DNA from: Manihot esculenta
Lineage: Eukaryota > Streptophyta > Magnoliopsida > Malpighiales > Euphorbiaceae
Direction: 5' to 3'
NCBI RefSeq assembly: GCF_001659605.2
Contig: NC_035168.2
Coordinates: 776,912 to 840,911 of the forward strand
Length of the DNA: 64,000 bases
Shown here piece after piece: positions 49,448-62,900 of this stretch (position 1 is the first letter of the stretch; each line of letters opens with the position of its first letter). The position numbers and the translations under genes were made by a program. The notes beneath the pieces were generated by a model. It ran no database searches and was not told the DNA's origin. It saw only the letters and a list, made by a program, of their open reading frames with translations.

Positions 49448-52400
49448 ATGTGGCAACTTCTCCTTGCCGCAGCTTTAGCAGGATCTGCTACTTTCGTTGC
49501 TAAGCATTTTCTTGCTCAGGAACGCCCTAAAGAGGAAGAAAATCCTTTTGAAGATTCGATTGCTTCTGCATTTCAATCTCCTCTATTTCCTAACCATGGT
49601 AGTGGGTGCGGATACGACAGTAATTTCCAGCAACCACCTGATGGGATCTTTAGGTTCTCGAGTTCTGCTTCTGCTTCTTCGCCAAGTGGTAAGAAAACTA
49701 GGATTTCGAGGAAGAAATCGGGCATCACGGGTCGCCGATTGAATTTTGGTGCGGAAAATTATAAGGCTGATAAAAGATCTGGTGGTTCCGAGAAGAGTGC
49801 AAGGCGATTAGCTGTTTGCTTGAAGAAGAAGAGAACTGCCAAGAGTGTGCCTTCCAAGTGTAGATCCTGTTCTTCTAAAGGTTGGTTTTTTTTTTTTTCT
49901 CTTTTCTTTTCTATCTAATTTTACTGTATTTGACTGCTGAGGCCATCTCTAACCCTATCACCATTTTTTGCAATATTATCTCCATTTGCATCAATTTTAA
50001 TACCAAAAAAAATATTCTATTTATATTCTTTATTTTTTAATATTATATTATTTATTTTACTTTAATTTTATTTATATATTTCACTCAAAAAATTCATATA
50101 ATTTTATATATTTATTTTAAATATTTATATATTTTATATTTTCATTCAATATTCAAATATTTAATTATTTTATAAATAAACAAAAAAAACATATTAATTA
50201 TAAAAATATATTAATTAAATAATAATTATAAAAAAATATTACTTAAACATTAATTATAAATATACATTAATTAAGCATTAATTAGCAAATTAAAAATAAA
50301 ATAAACTCATACATATTAAATTATTCTATATAATATATTATAAATAAATTAAACACTAATTTATTTATATTATTCTATATAATATATTATAAATAAATTA
50401 ATTTATTATAAATATTATTTATAATTGTGAATATATTAATTTAAATTAAATTTCAATAATTATAAAAATATAAAATAAATTAAAAATATAATAAATTATA
50501 AAAATAAAAATAAGTAAACTTAATTAAAAATATATATAAATTTTGAATTATATTATAAATTAAAAAAAAAGAAGACACTGTAGCGAGCACCAAAATCACG
50601 TTGGATTTTGGCGCAGCGTTGGAGGGCCATCTCCAACGCCAAAATGGAGATTGGCGCATCTTTGGAGATGGCCGATACAGTGTGTCTAAGGAAAATTATA
50701 TAAATTAAACAAGGGCACTCGATTGATGGAGGCGCTCAATAACTCAACCTTAATTCCCAAAACCCCTGCTAGTTGATTGCTTCAAAATTTCTGCGATTTG
50801 TGAGGCTCTTGTGTATTTCTGAATCTATTATTGTGAGTTAATGCTTAAATTTAATAAAAAATATGGTTTGAAATTTTAGAGGATGCATGCAACAAACATA
50901 TATGTAACCTATAAATATGTAATACGAAGAAAAATATAATTGCGGCAAATTGAAACTTTTTTACCGCTTGACTTGTTTTCCAAGCTGTTTTGGTGAACGA
51001 CTATTTTTATATGCTCTCAATCAAGTTGCAATCACTGTTGAGAAACACCTACTGTTCATAATCCAAGAATACAGAGAGAAAGCAAGAATCTTTTCATGTT
51101 GTTTCAATATTATATTTTAACTCTCAAGTCTCAATTATTGTTTATGCAAATCTTATTTATAAATTAGTGAAATTAATTGCCAATAACTACATATTTGCTG
51201 CTATTTCCTAGCTGGGTGAGGTTGACTCATCAAGCTCTGAACCCATTTTTAACATCTTGTATTTCTGTTCGGAGGAATCACTTTGTCAAAATGCATTAAC
51301 CAATGAGAGCAGGGGAAGGAACAGATTTGCGGGGAGTTACAATTGTAAACTTGTAATGTTAACCAATGGTTCCTTAAACATAGAGAAATTCTTGATCTAG
51401 GCAATGTTACCAAATGGTTCCTTAAACATAGAAATGTGACTGTATAATGGGTCTGCTTGTAAAGACATTTATCAAGGAGTGATTTTATCTGTTTTGCCAA
51501 AAAACTGATAATAAATCAATCTTAATGTTCCTTGTTCTTGGCATCTTATCAGTTGTCAAAATTGACTGACATGTTGATGGAGAACTATGACTTGGTTTCT
51601 TTGACTCTAAGGAAATACTTCTTTGTTTTCAAGTTTGTTCTCCAATACGTTTCATGTATTTATTGAGCTGACATCATATTGTGCTCTGCAGATAGCTCTT
51701 TGTTTGGTTGTGGACTTGGCATTGGAATCATGTATATGATGTCAGCTGGGAAGGCTGAGATCAGTAAGCTAAGCAATGCCATGGATGAGACTGCAAAAAC
51801 TGTTAAAGAATTAAGAACTGAACTGTATAAAAGAAAGTCAGCCAAAGTTGTAGCTATCTCAAAAGATTTAAGCAGTAATAATGAATTAGAGTTTTATAGA
51901 GCAGGTACAGGGCACAATAATGACTCCAAAGTTATCAAAGCTTCTGGGATCCCAATGATTGATGATTTTGAATGCCCAAGTAGTGGTCTTACAGAAGAGC
52001 CAGAGCCACAGCTGCCGGAAATGGATCAACTGGAAGCAGAGCTTGCATCTGAACTACAAAAACCTCCATGGTCCTATCCTGAAGCTTCTGGTCATGGAGG
52101 AGTTGAACCAAATATGGATAAGGTGAGCCTTTTCAAAAACATGCGTGTTGTTTATTCTCTAGATTTTCTTACCAGTAAAAGTCATGCCCTTTCTGTTGGT
52201 GCATTTATCTGCCCATATAAGATATGAAACAACTTGTTTTCAGTTTTATAAAACTTATACTTCAATCATAGGCAGAAGGTTTATTTCTTTATTTCACCTC
52301 AGTGTTTAGAGCCGTTAAAAGTTTACTATCCCTCTCATTTCATGGCAACCTGGTTAAGAGGAAGCTATTACATATTGAAAAATGCATGTCATGCTTGGGT

Positions 52401-53367
52401 GTGCTTCCGGTAATTGTTGCTTGTTTTGACAATTACTATAATGGAAAATTGATTTATTTTGCATTCATGCTGCCTTTATCCTAGGAACCTACAAATCTAC
52501 AATTAGAAACTCAATGATAATTGAAATAGTAGTGCAACTTGAATCACACTGTAAACATTCAGGGAAGTCATTAGCTTCATTTGTTGGGAAATTTATAAAT
52601 AGGATCTGTATTTTGGATTAGTAGTTTATTGGTGCCTTTACCAGTTGTAATGACAGTTGATACATGGGTCTTCAAAAACCTGATTCATGGTAAACTGTAG
52701 ATTGTAACCTTGAGTCTGGAAGAATGGCATGTTATAAGTTAGTGGCTTGAACACTGGATTGTCCATCTGTCTCTAAGGATGGGGTATTTCGTAGTTTTTA
52801 CTAGAAACATATTGTGCAGAATGAAACTTTTTCTGGTGGGCTTCACAAACTGGAGGGTCAGAGCAATATTTCTTGCCAAGGCGATGGAGTATTGCCATCT
52901 GAACTGGATCGGAAACTGTCCCATTTGCTCATCGAACAGCTGGAAAATCAAATTGAGGAGCTAGAATCTGAATTGCATTCTGCCCAGTCCAAACTCCATG
53001 AGAAGGAAGCTGAACTGGACTGCGTAAAATGCCTGACTGAATTCTCCCTATCAACTGAATCAGGCAAGTTTTTTCTGTCTCCATCCACTAAAGGTTGTAT
53101 GTTTATGAGTTATAATATTCTTGGAAGAAAGGAAAAACTCAACTATTGGTGTTTGCATGAGTTGGGGTTACCATACGCTAACAAAAAGCCTTGTCATGTG
53201 AAATGTCTCTTTCTAAACCTGAGTATTGTTTTACAGATGATGAAACTGTGACATTTGCTGAGCAAGAGTATGTGATAACAAATGCAGGGATTACCTACTG
53301 CAAATCAAAGTTTCAGTTGACGGAATGTGATTATCAGAAGGCAAGAGACTATTTAATAAAAACTTAA
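49448..53367 (+). CDS. POLAR: POLAR-like protein, copy C (412 aa, reference-like)
   Basis: Exons 49448-49880, 51692-52122, 52820-53063 and 53237-53367 join in phase (1, 0, 1). The third intron uses a GC donor (CAG|GCAAGT) and TTTTACAG as acceptor. Residues 2-18 are hydrophobic, 20-144 basic/Ser-rich, 148-161 apolar (LFGCGLGIGIMYMM), 163-195 coiled coil, 196-288 acidic and Pro-containing, and 325-358 coiled coil (LLIEQLENQIEELESELHS). The last 43 residues come from exon 4. I assign it to the plant POLAR family (polarised cortical scaffold in stomatal-lineage asymmetric division) from the motif order; I am less sure of the exon-4 tail. Of the three copies this has the full promoter repeats, an intact frame and no internal duplication. 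Confidence 0.78.
49941..50673. mobile_element. MITE in POLAR C intron 1
   Basis: The ends are GGCCATCTC at 49941 and its inverse GAGATGGCC at 50665-50673. The interior is very AT-rich. A nested 49-bp hairpin end (50625-50673) repeats the terminus. Copy B shows an uninterrupted ACTGATACAG at the same point, that is, an empty site. The target duplication would be only 2-3 bp (GA or TGA). The superfamily is not certain; no transposase frame. Confidence 0.7.
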
Positions 53368-53590
53368 GCAAAAGCAAAGTCCTAGATGAAGATATAATGA
53401 TCCAGTGTTTCAATTGTAGGATCAAAGAATTTAATGATTTTACAAAACTTTTAATTGAAATTAGAAGATAATAAAGTTATTAAATAATTTTGTATTCAGA
53501 TATAATAATTCTCACATACCCCATACCTATTACCATTGTAATCCTGAATACAAAGGAACAGAAATAAGAAACATACAGGGATTTTTTTTT

Positions 53591-53698
53591 AATAACAAAT
53601 ACTGGAATTACCTACTGCAAATCGAAGTTTTAGTTGAAAGAATGTAATTATCAGAAGGTTAGAGACTATTTAATGAAAACTTAAGCAAAAGCAAAGTT
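53591..53698 (+). pseudogene. Duplicated POLAR exon 4 fragment
   Basis: Repeats the end of exon 4 (53285-53385) about 0.3 kb downstream, with TAG in the equivalent frame. Same fragment as 2871-2984. It lies between the POLAR and protamine-like genes. Confidence 0.7.
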
Positions 53699-54278
53699 CC
53701 AGATGAAGGTATAATAACACATTTTTTCTTTGAATAATAAATGAATTATCCTTTTCTAAAAGTAAAATATAGTTTGTTAGTAGTGGTTAATCACCTTTTA
53801 ATGTTAAATTTTCTCTTGAATAGATAACCTCATCTCTCTCTCAAATTTATAAAATACAATCAATCATATAGAATAAAGTCATATGTATAAAAAATAAAAA
53901 AAAATATTAATTAATTATCATATTTTAAAAATTAACACATCTATTTATTAAAATATATATATATATCATTTATTATTAAATTATTGTCCTACGTAGAATT
54001 GCTTCCCTAGTGCAACGGGTCTCTCTCTCTGTTGCATTGCATGTCTGATCCCTTAACATGGCCAAGGCATGAATTTATTCAAATATAGAAAATAAAAAAA
54101 AAAAATCTAAAACTAGGAAACTGTCCACCTGGCATATTGCCGTATCCTCTCCCCTTCATTTCCCAGCTTCATCAAACTCTCAATTCTCTATTCTCTATCT
54201 CTATCTCACCCAACGGAGTATAGAGGCGCCCCACGACACAGAGGGAGAGGGAGAGGGAGAGAGAGACATTCTTGGAAG

Positions 54279-54896
54279 ATGAAGATATATACAAAGCCCA
54301 TATCCAGCCCGGGTCGGACCGAGAATTATCCGCCACCATTGATGAGATTTTTGAGGAGCAATGTTAGTAGCAGAAGTAGAGGCAGGTCACGTTCAAGTCC
54401 TATGTTCGTTAGGAAGAAAAATGGCGCCACTGAAACCCAAGAGCCTTCCTCCCCAAAAGATACCTGCATAGGACAGGTTAGAGTCAAGCGTTCCAAGCAA
54501 GCCAAGACCCAACCAAGTAAAATCAAATGCTTCTGTAAATGGGTCCGAAACACCCCGTTTTGCCAACATTTAAACAGGGCGACGCGCCGGCCAAAGTGTA
54601 CTTTGCTCTCATGGCGCAAGTGGATAATGTTTTTTAAGGTCGGTGTCAGGAGAGAAAGCAAAATCCGTGAGGATTCATCAAAAGTTGAACCAAAATTTGG
54701 CAACATAAGTGAAGATGCAGGGCAAGAAAGTGAAGTGGAAGATGAGGAAAATAAGATGTATGTTTCCTCAAGTATTTCACCACCAAAGAATGCGTTGTTA
54801 TTGACGAGAAGCAGGTCTGCGCCGTGCAGGTCTTCTTCTGTAGCTTGCAGATTTTGGGGCTCACCTCTGGAAAGTGAAGAAACAGAACAAAACTGA
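54279..54896 (+). CDS. Protamine P1-like protein, third full copy (205 aa)
   Basis: Intact frame, differing from the other two full copies at about three residues (L-to-P in RNTPFC, V-to-I in KWIMFF, T-to-I in FGNISE). The GA-rich leader and a TATAGAGG element at the TATA position are kept. Downstream of POLAR copy C on the same strand. It has the conserved FWGSPL tail. Function unknown. Confidence 0.8.
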   Translation: MKIYTKPISSPGRTENYPPPLMRFLRSNVSSRSRGRSRSSPMFVRKKNGATETQEPSSPKDTCIGQVRVKRSKQAKTQPSKIKCFCKWVRNTPFCQHLNRATRRPKCTLLSWRKWIMFFKVGVRRESKIREDSSKVEPKFGNISEDAGQESEVEDEENKMYVSSSISPPKNALLLTRSRSAPCRSSSVACRFWGSPLESEETEQN

Positions 54897-57265
54897 GTGC
54901 AGATCATGAGAACACAGAGAGAATTCACCCCATGTCAAAAGAAAGTCATTTTGCCGAGAAATCTGATCAAGAATCAAGATTGGATTAAGAAACTGAAGAA
55001 AAGTTAAGTTTTTTCTTCCAATGAATTTGAAGGTCCAGTCCAGTCACTTCAATTAGAGAAAATGTCAAAAATTGTAGAACTCAGAACAGAGAATGATGGC
55101 ACTGTGGAAGAATAGAAGGTTGGGTTTCACATGATTAATTTAACTAGTCTTTGTTTATTTTCATTTTGTGGGCAACTGTACTGAGTATAGTTTTTGAAAC
55201 TTGGAGGTAGTGTTATTTTTGTTTTTAAGATAGTATATATGTGAAGCTGAAGCAGAGAATCTCTATGTATAAAAAGCTGAAACAATGAAATTGTTGTTAT
55301 TTGTGTGTTAGTATTAATCTACACGGCTCTAAAATTATTATTCTGTAATTTTCCCCAAATTAACAAATTGGTTTTAGTTATAATTAATTTTATAGAATTG
55401 AATTTTTTATTAAAATCACACATAAAATGTAAAGTTCTATTAATTTACAAAATTTTAGGAGAATAAAAGCACATTCTTTATGGAGCAAGTTCCATTTTTT
55501 TTTATGTTTTTGCTTTGTGGGCATCTCAGGGTCACAGTGATTCTGATTAGTCAAATCGCCCTTTGGATTCTCTCTGGTGGAAAGTTTTATAATGTCTTTT
55601 TCACCAGGTAAAGAGACCCACTTCATTTTTACTGGTGCAGATAAGATCAATTGATCATTATAATGACAGAGAAGTTAAGTCAAAAGTTTCCATGATTAGG
55701 ATTTATTATCTGATACAGATCACATTGGTTGATTGAACTCAGCCCATCATCATTTTTCACTGGACACATGAAAATTTTCTCTTAAACCAAACAGCTGGAT
55801 TCTGTGTTGATCAGGAAATTTTGGGTTACGATAGAATTGTTTTTGTTATAGAAAAGGGTGACAAATAAGAAAGAAAAGTACTATACTGTTGGGCAGTTCA
55901 GATTCATTGTCTGGTGAATGGAAAAAACAAGATCCAGTTTGGAACTTGTACATATAATATCTTTCTTGTTGACAAAGAAAAAATCAGTGTATCTGCAAAG
56001 TGAAACTTTGGCCCATCTTTTAGGCATAAAAATGCAACTGCAACAAGTCATTTTCAGTAGTTGCATTGGCCACCTCTTGCCTTTTGTATGCAAAGGCTTC
56101 TTGAAGGTGCAGTTGTCTCCAGGTCCAGGCTCCACACTGCCCTTCGCTATTCATGAGCTTAATGAGAACCGGAGATGAGTGAGTTCCATGTGGCTGCCTT
56201 ACATGCAACCCTACAAGTGTCAGATATCAAAGCTTCAATCTCAAGTCTCCATCATAACTATTAACTTTTATGGCTGGCTTTAGCTCTCTTTTCTTTCTCC
56301 CTCCTCAATTGTGGAGATTTGCATGCTCTATAACCTGGTTTCCCTATGTTGTGAAGTTTTTTCAGCCTAGTATGCCTTTCGGATGGACAGCCTGTGAAAA
56401 CGAGGAGTCTGTAGAAATCTCTGTTCTGAAAGATGAGTAGCGTCTGCTTCGAGTTTATTTGTTTTATAGATCGGGTCTGGAAAAGCCGGTTATGGCTAGG
56501 TTTCTTTGTTTTTTTTGGACCGAGTGGTTAAACTTTAGTGGTTGGGTTGAGATGTTTTCTGTTTAGAACCATATTCTTATAATCTTTTTGGCCTTTTAGT
56601 CTTATTAATGAAATTTTGACCTTTGGCAAAAATTTTTTTTTTTAAAAATCCTTTAACGAGCAATATGAGAAAAAACTTAATGATTGAAATTCAATATCAA
56701 TGGCTGGAAATGGCCCTAGTCCTTGTAACCTCTCTTTTTCAGGATAGTGTTATATGATATGGAACTTTGTTGCAATGCAAATTCTGGAAAGAGTAAATTG
56801 TACAAGTCCTTTTCTTTGCTTGCATTTCAAGCAAATGATTTGATGATTTTGACCCACAACCTATGGGCCACAATGCAACAATCTATTTTGATGAATAGAT
56901 TATATACAGACAGCTACTGGGTTTGAAAAGTTAGATATGAAGATGCAGCCATGTATTATTGGATTGTAAAAGCATGAAAGAAGCAGAATTCAGAGGCTTT
57001 TCCTCTTTCTTTCTTTCTTTCTCGGGTACCAATGAAGTCCAAGGTTATATCACAGATTACATATCAACTCAGTGGGCCTCTACTTGCTACTCACAAGCTT
57101 ATTACAACCCTATATTCCAATTCCAATATGACATCTCAGCTTTATTTTGCACATTTTCTTGAATTTTGATGAATGAACTCAACAACCACTCGTTAAATCA
57201 CATCATGGCTGATGCTGGAAGGCTGAAGGCCATGAGAAATTTAGATAGTTTTTTTTTTTTTTTTT
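54897..57265. repeat. Block G, third copy
   Basis: Clearly homologous to the other two G blocks but more diverged. At about 56717 it has unrelated bases where the others have a second copy of TTGCAATGCAAATTCTGG, and near 56880 it lacks a roughly 60-bp stretch they share. No gene. Confidence 0.8.
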
Positions 57266-57880
57266 CAAGGAAGGCAAGAAAGAGTCGAATCTTCATTCAA
57301 TCATAGATTTTATTATATTATGTAGACTCAACTAAGAGTCGATTCAATAAAATATTATACGTACATATTAAATTTCTCTTCTAAACTTTTCAAAGCTTTT
57401 TTTTCTTTTTTTAATAGAATTTAATTTGCCATCCAATAATTTTATTTTTAATTTAGCAATTGATTTTTTTTTAGAAAAAAGCCATTAGTCTCATAGTCAT
57501 GCATTAAGGATCAATAATGGAGCTTGTTAGTGTTAGAGTCACTACAAAATGCTTATTTATCAATTATCAATATCACAGTGAAATCAAGTCAACATATTTG
57601 AAGAGAAATGAATTGGACTTTTGCATAGAAATATGACACTTGTTAAAATGATTTGATTGCATGAAATAGAAAATGATCAATGAATTGATTTTGACCTAAA
57701 AAATTTAACAAATTCCCTCATTGTTTTATGGGCATTTATAGGCATCAAGGTATGCATCTATATGAAAGCTTAGATGTCATTTTCTCCACAAAAAATGGAG
57801 ATACACTGGATTTGTGGCTCAAAATTCTATAGGTAAGATAGTGTCTTTGTAATCCAGTATCTATTCAATATCAGCCAGCC
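57266..57880. other. Spacer unique to unit 3
   Basis: AT-rich, unlike the spacer in unit 1 (17316-18060). No coding or transposon signature that I can name. Confidence 0.5.
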
Positions 57881-58184
57881 TTCCTCTGAACCCCGTTTCA
57901 ATCTTATCTTCCGGCCCCGTCTGGAACCAGGAAGGAGATCAACCCATCTGTCTTGTGGCTCCATTCGCATGCGCGCCCGGGGAGAGTCAGAGGCCGTTAC
58001 GCATGGGGCAGGGATCATATATTCTCGTACGTCCGTATCAACATGGTAGGGACAGGTGGCCCAATGATAGACAGTTTGTTATACGTCACTATCAGTTAAA
58101 AGAAAATAGATAAAAGGAGGATTGCCCTCCTCTAGGTGTAAGTTTTTTCCAAGTCCACAGAACCCTTGTAAAATCTTATTTTCT
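57881..58184 (+). promoter_or_regulatory. Block H promoter-like segment, third copy
   Basis: Shorter at its left edge than the other copies. It retains TACGTCAC, CCAATGATAG and GATAAAAGG followed by the GGAGGATTGCCCTCC hairpin. Confidence 0.3.
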
Positions 58185-58338
58185 GGATCTCAAATCATGG
58201 GAAGGCAAGTGGTGGAACCAGGATCTCAAATCATGGGAAGGCAAGTGGTGGAACCAGGATCTCAAATCATGGGAAGGCAAGTGGTGGAACCAGGATCTCA
58301 AATCATGGGAAGGCAAGTGGAGGCAAGTGGTGGAACCT
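58185..58338. repeat. 36-bp minisatellite, four units
   Basis: Units start at 58185, 58221, 58257 and 58293. The last is followed by a 10-bp AGGCAAGTGG repeat. Because 36 is a multiple of 3, one frame reads GSQIMGRQVVEP repeatedly. Units 1 and 2 of the cluster have only two repeats. Confidence 0.95.
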
Positions 58339-58340
58339 AA

Positions 58341-58538
58341 ATGGATAGTCACAGTGGTGGAGGAGGAGATGTGGTCATGAGTTATGGACAACTTTCTTCA
58401 CAATCTAAATGTGGAGGCTATATCCTGTACCTAATCAATAATCAAGTGGTGACAAGATTGTGGGACCTATCTGAATATTATCCAATGCATGGTAAGAAGA
58501 AAGTGGCCTCTGACTCACTCTCCTCTTCTTTGACTTGA
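58341..58538 (+). CDS. Small ORF in block H, third copy
   Basis: Same 65-residue frame as 18517-18714 with V for A at position 12. No recognised domain. Confidence 0.25.
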   Translation: MDSHSGGGGDVVMSYGQLSSQSKCGGYILYLINNQVVTRLWDLSEYYPMHGKKKVASDSLSSSLT

Positions 58539-59909
58539 TGTCTTCTTGCCCTTCATTTTCTTTAATCCTTTTTGTCCTCGTTTTCTTATGGCATAACCAA
58601 AATTGTTTTTATAAATTTATTTGTTTTTCTTTACAAGATTAGTATGAATTACTCGGACATCAATAGTTCAACAACAAAGATTAGTATGAATTACTCGAAC
58701 ATAAATAGTTCAACAACAAAGCCACAAAGGTCTTAGTTACTAAGATATTTTCTTGAATTTTCAATAGGATTACACATTCTGAAACTCCATTATGCAGACA
58801 AATTAGAAGTATTGCCTACAAAATGTGATAATTTTTCTTGTTTCTTCCTTCTTTCTCTCACTCTCCATGCCATTGCTTTATAATTTGAGCGGCTTGTTTT
58901 TGTAGTACCTTACTTTTGAGCTCTGACCCATCTGTCTAAAACTCGCGGTAATCATGATGCATAACAATAAAGATTTTCATTCTCGAATTCTTATTATTAT
59001 TTTTTATCCATTTCATTAACTGCCTTTTAATGACTAGTTAAAAAGAATCAAATATGAAAACCTAAATATTATATTATTCAAAATACGACAACTAAACTAA
59101 TCATTTTAATTCATGTCCTTCAATGGTGGAAAATTCTGAATGGGTTCAACGATAAGGCCAACAATATTCAATGAAAAAGAATAGAACCAGGCAGCTAGGA
59201 AGCACATAAAACAAAGTCGACACTCTGATTTTTTAACATCCCCTGTACCATCTCGCAGTATATCCTCAGCTCATCTTCTATGAAACTACAGATGTGACGT
59301 CCCCAAAAATGTGATTGTGAAAGGAGTAGCCCGCAACATCAAAATCATTATTATCTAGAACTACGCAAGATCCACTTATAATCTTTCTGTTCGAAATTCT
59401 CACATGTTTGAGAGAAGTTATTTTTCATTTGATAAAGAGGAAGGAAATGAAATATTTGTCATTGCATTGTGAATCCCTCCCCTCATCCTCCTTCCTCTCT
59501 GCTTAACCAATATGCAGCTCTATTACTTACCATGTCCTTTGTTACTGGCCTTTTCAGCCTCCGAACCTCAACCCCAAACGAGGCTCAGGAATACTTTCAT
59601 TAGAGGAGTGAAAAGAGAGAATAATAGGGAAAGGTATGCAAGGACTGGATATAACTTTCCCTTCAAAACCGGAAAAAAAAAAATGACAGACCAATTAATA
59701 GAAGACCATTGGAACAGCATTCAGGCTCCACAAATTTGAGATGGGAACCTCCAACAAATTGATTTAACATTGACTAGCATTCATTTACATATTCCCTAGA
59801 AAAATCAGTTCATCTGTTTCTTCTTTTGAGCAAGTACTATATACAACAATGATAAATAGTTTTGGATAATTAAAAAAAAAATGTAAATGGTTGACAAGGT
59901 ACTTGAAAT
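58539..59909. other. 3' flank of E3 copy 3
   Basis: Contains about 610 bp (around 59236-59846) that copies 1 and 2 lack, presumably part of the original 3' UTR and flank of the E3 gene on the minus strand. The 42-bp tandem duplication (about 58635-58720) is present. A frame at 59512-59739 is unsupported. Confidence 0.6.
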
Positions 59910-62900
59910 TTATTCCTTCATGTTATCAGCCACAGCGGAAGCTTTGCAGATTGGACACAAGTTCTTCATTGATAGCCATTTCTTGATGCAGCTCACATGG
60001 TAATTGTGGCCACAAAATTTCAACGAACCAACATCATCCATATCTTTGTACTCCTCCTGCCAATTGCAACATGGATTCTTAAATGAAAAAAAAAAAAAAA
60101 GAAAATACAGTGACAGCGAAAATAACGAGATTCGTTAGACACAACCCAACGATAAAGGTGATGATCCAATCCACTAACAGTCAATTCTGAAACAACCAGG
60201 GGAGACTAGAAAATTTTTTTTGGAGGAGGCTGACATAGGCCTATATAATAAACTAAATAAATATAAAATAAATAAAAATAATATAAAAACTTTTCTAGAC
60301 TCGGTCTACTATAGACCCAAGACATAGAGAATTGAATCTCATTACATGAGACCCATATTTAACTAAAATTTAAATTATATTAATTTATTAAAATAATTTA
60401 TTAAAATAATTTAAGAAACTAAAATTTTTATTGTTCACTATATTTTAAATCTTATTACTAATTTTGAGAGGGTCAAATGTAAAATAATTAAAAATTATAT
60501 ATAAAAATGTATATAAAAATATTTTTTTTTGGGGCCAATTTGGGAGGGCCAAGGCTCTCCCTTGTCCCCCTACTTCCGTCCATGGTAACACCAGCTGAGC
60601 CATTCCATAATTAGAATCATAGTTTTAAATAACGGTGGCCCTCCCAAACTCCCCCCTACTTCCGCCCATGGTAACAACAGCTAACAACAGCCGAGCCATT
60701 CCATAATTAGAATCATAGTTTTAAATAACGGCCATTACGTTAAGTAATGGTTTTTGGGAGGCCGTTATTCATTATCCATCGTAAAACAACAATGATCCTC
60801 TGATTTGCATGTGTAACGACCGTTACAATGGCCCCCTATTTACCGGCATAACGGCCGTTACCGACCGTTAAATAACGGCAACGGTTGTTACCAATAATTG
60901 AAATTCTTTTATATCAACGGTTGTTACCAATAATTGAAATTTTTTTATATCCTTCCTCTTCTGCCCCTATTCTCAATTTCATTAATTTCTCTATTCTCAA
61001 TTTCATTAGTTTTTATACTTTTCAACAATTTCAAAGGCTATATTTTTTAAACTTTCTCTTCACTTTCTCTTTTAAATTTCAATCTTTCTTGCATATTTTT
61101 CCTATAAACTTAAATTTATCATAAACTATTGTATTTCCAAACTTATTTCTTCTAAAAAGTTAATTAAATTTTATGTGCTTTAGTTTTTAGTTATTTTTTC
61201 CCTTTTTTAAAAAGATTTTTGTCAATAAAATTATTAGTTTTGAGTTCAAATTATAATTTGAGCTATTAGTTGACTCGATCTACAAAGATTATGTTGGTTT
61301 TTCTTATTTTAAACTATATGATGTCTAACTTAAGTTAAATAATCTATATTTCATGTATTTATGTTTATTATGCATTTGTATACATTGTTCTGAATTAAAA
61401 TCTAATTAATATCATTTGCAAATTTTTTTGAAAAACTTGTGTTACCGAGGCCGTTACTACATACAAGCCTTTTTCTGTTACTCGCGACCGCAACCACGAT
61501 TTAAAACTATGATTAGAATCCAACCGACAGTATATACTTGGAGTAGATTCTTACCAGGCAAATCACACAAGTTCCTTCATCCTCGCTTTGGCCTGAAGAA
61601 CTATATACTGTTTCTGTCAAACACTTGGATATCAGATCTTCATCAAAACCTGTGCTGACACTCCCAATCCTTTCACCCAGTGCAAGTAGTTCCTGCTTGG
61701 TCCAATCACTCAAGAAGTTTAAGATTTCATAAAACCAGAGAGAAACAGACGTCAAGTAAAATAACAATAATAACCTCATAGCTCTTGTTGTCTATATCTA
61801 GCCTCATATCCCTATGCTGATCAAACAAATTTCTGGATCCATAAAAGGCTGAGCGATCCACAACCATAAAACCCTGTAGCACAATAGTAGAAAGTCCACT
61901 TAGAAGCAAATAAGCAACAAAGAATCAGATAATGATGCCTTAAAGATGCGGGAGATCATTGAACAGACAAAAAAAATGCAATAATCAGCATCTTAAGTAA
62001 TCTATCATGCAATTATGGAAGAAACTGCAGTCATTTAGAAAAAGAGAAGTTATGACATATCATTCCATCTCATACCCTTCTCTCAAAATGTACTAAAGCA
62101 AAATCATTTAGGAATTATACCTCAGATGAAAATCGATCATGAAGACTTGGCTCATTGGGCAGCGATCTGTATCTCTCATAAGAATTCCTTGATCTCCCAT
62201 TCCTATCACTATTACGCCAAGCTGCAGTTGATAATAGCCTTGGTTGTCTGGATGAGAAATTTTCGGCAACCAATGGCATCCCATCGTCAGAAGGTGCCAT
62301 ATGCCCCAACCGCAAACTGCTGGAGGAAGCCCTGAAAGTTGGGCTAGGTCTCTGAGAATAGCTACTGCGAATGCCTCTGGCAGAATGTGCTGAGGCACTA
62401 TGGAAACTTTGAGGAACAACAGGGTTTCTACTTGAAATGAAATCATGGTGATATCCCCTAACATCTGCAGAAGCATTAGGTATGCTGCTTCCAACAAGGA
62501 AGTGGTTTGTCTCATGAGTATAACCATTAGCATCTGTGGCAGAGAGGCAAATTAGAAATATTGGAATTCAAATGTTGCATGAAAAATTATATGTACATTA
62601 CTAACCCGAAACTAGCATCCTTCCAGAAGCAGTAGATGTTCTGGTATGGCTCCAGTTATGTGTCATAGCGCTAGAACTTTGACTTGAGAAATCCACTGAG
62701 CTGGAATGGTCAAAAGGGTGACCTGCATGATAGGAATTATGGGAAGAATTGTTAGATAAATGGGTCCTAGACAGGTTGATTTCTAGATCAAGTGCAGGCC
62801 TGCTTCTAACATTCCTGATAGAACTCTCAGGCCCAATTGAGAGATTGCCTCGATGGCCAGGGGTCATAGTAATGCATTCCCAGACCATATATTGAGGATC

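Noticed and set aside
58185..58338. CRISPR-like array
   Set aside because: The repeats are directly adjacent with no unique spacers, in a plant nuclear setting; it is a minisatellite.
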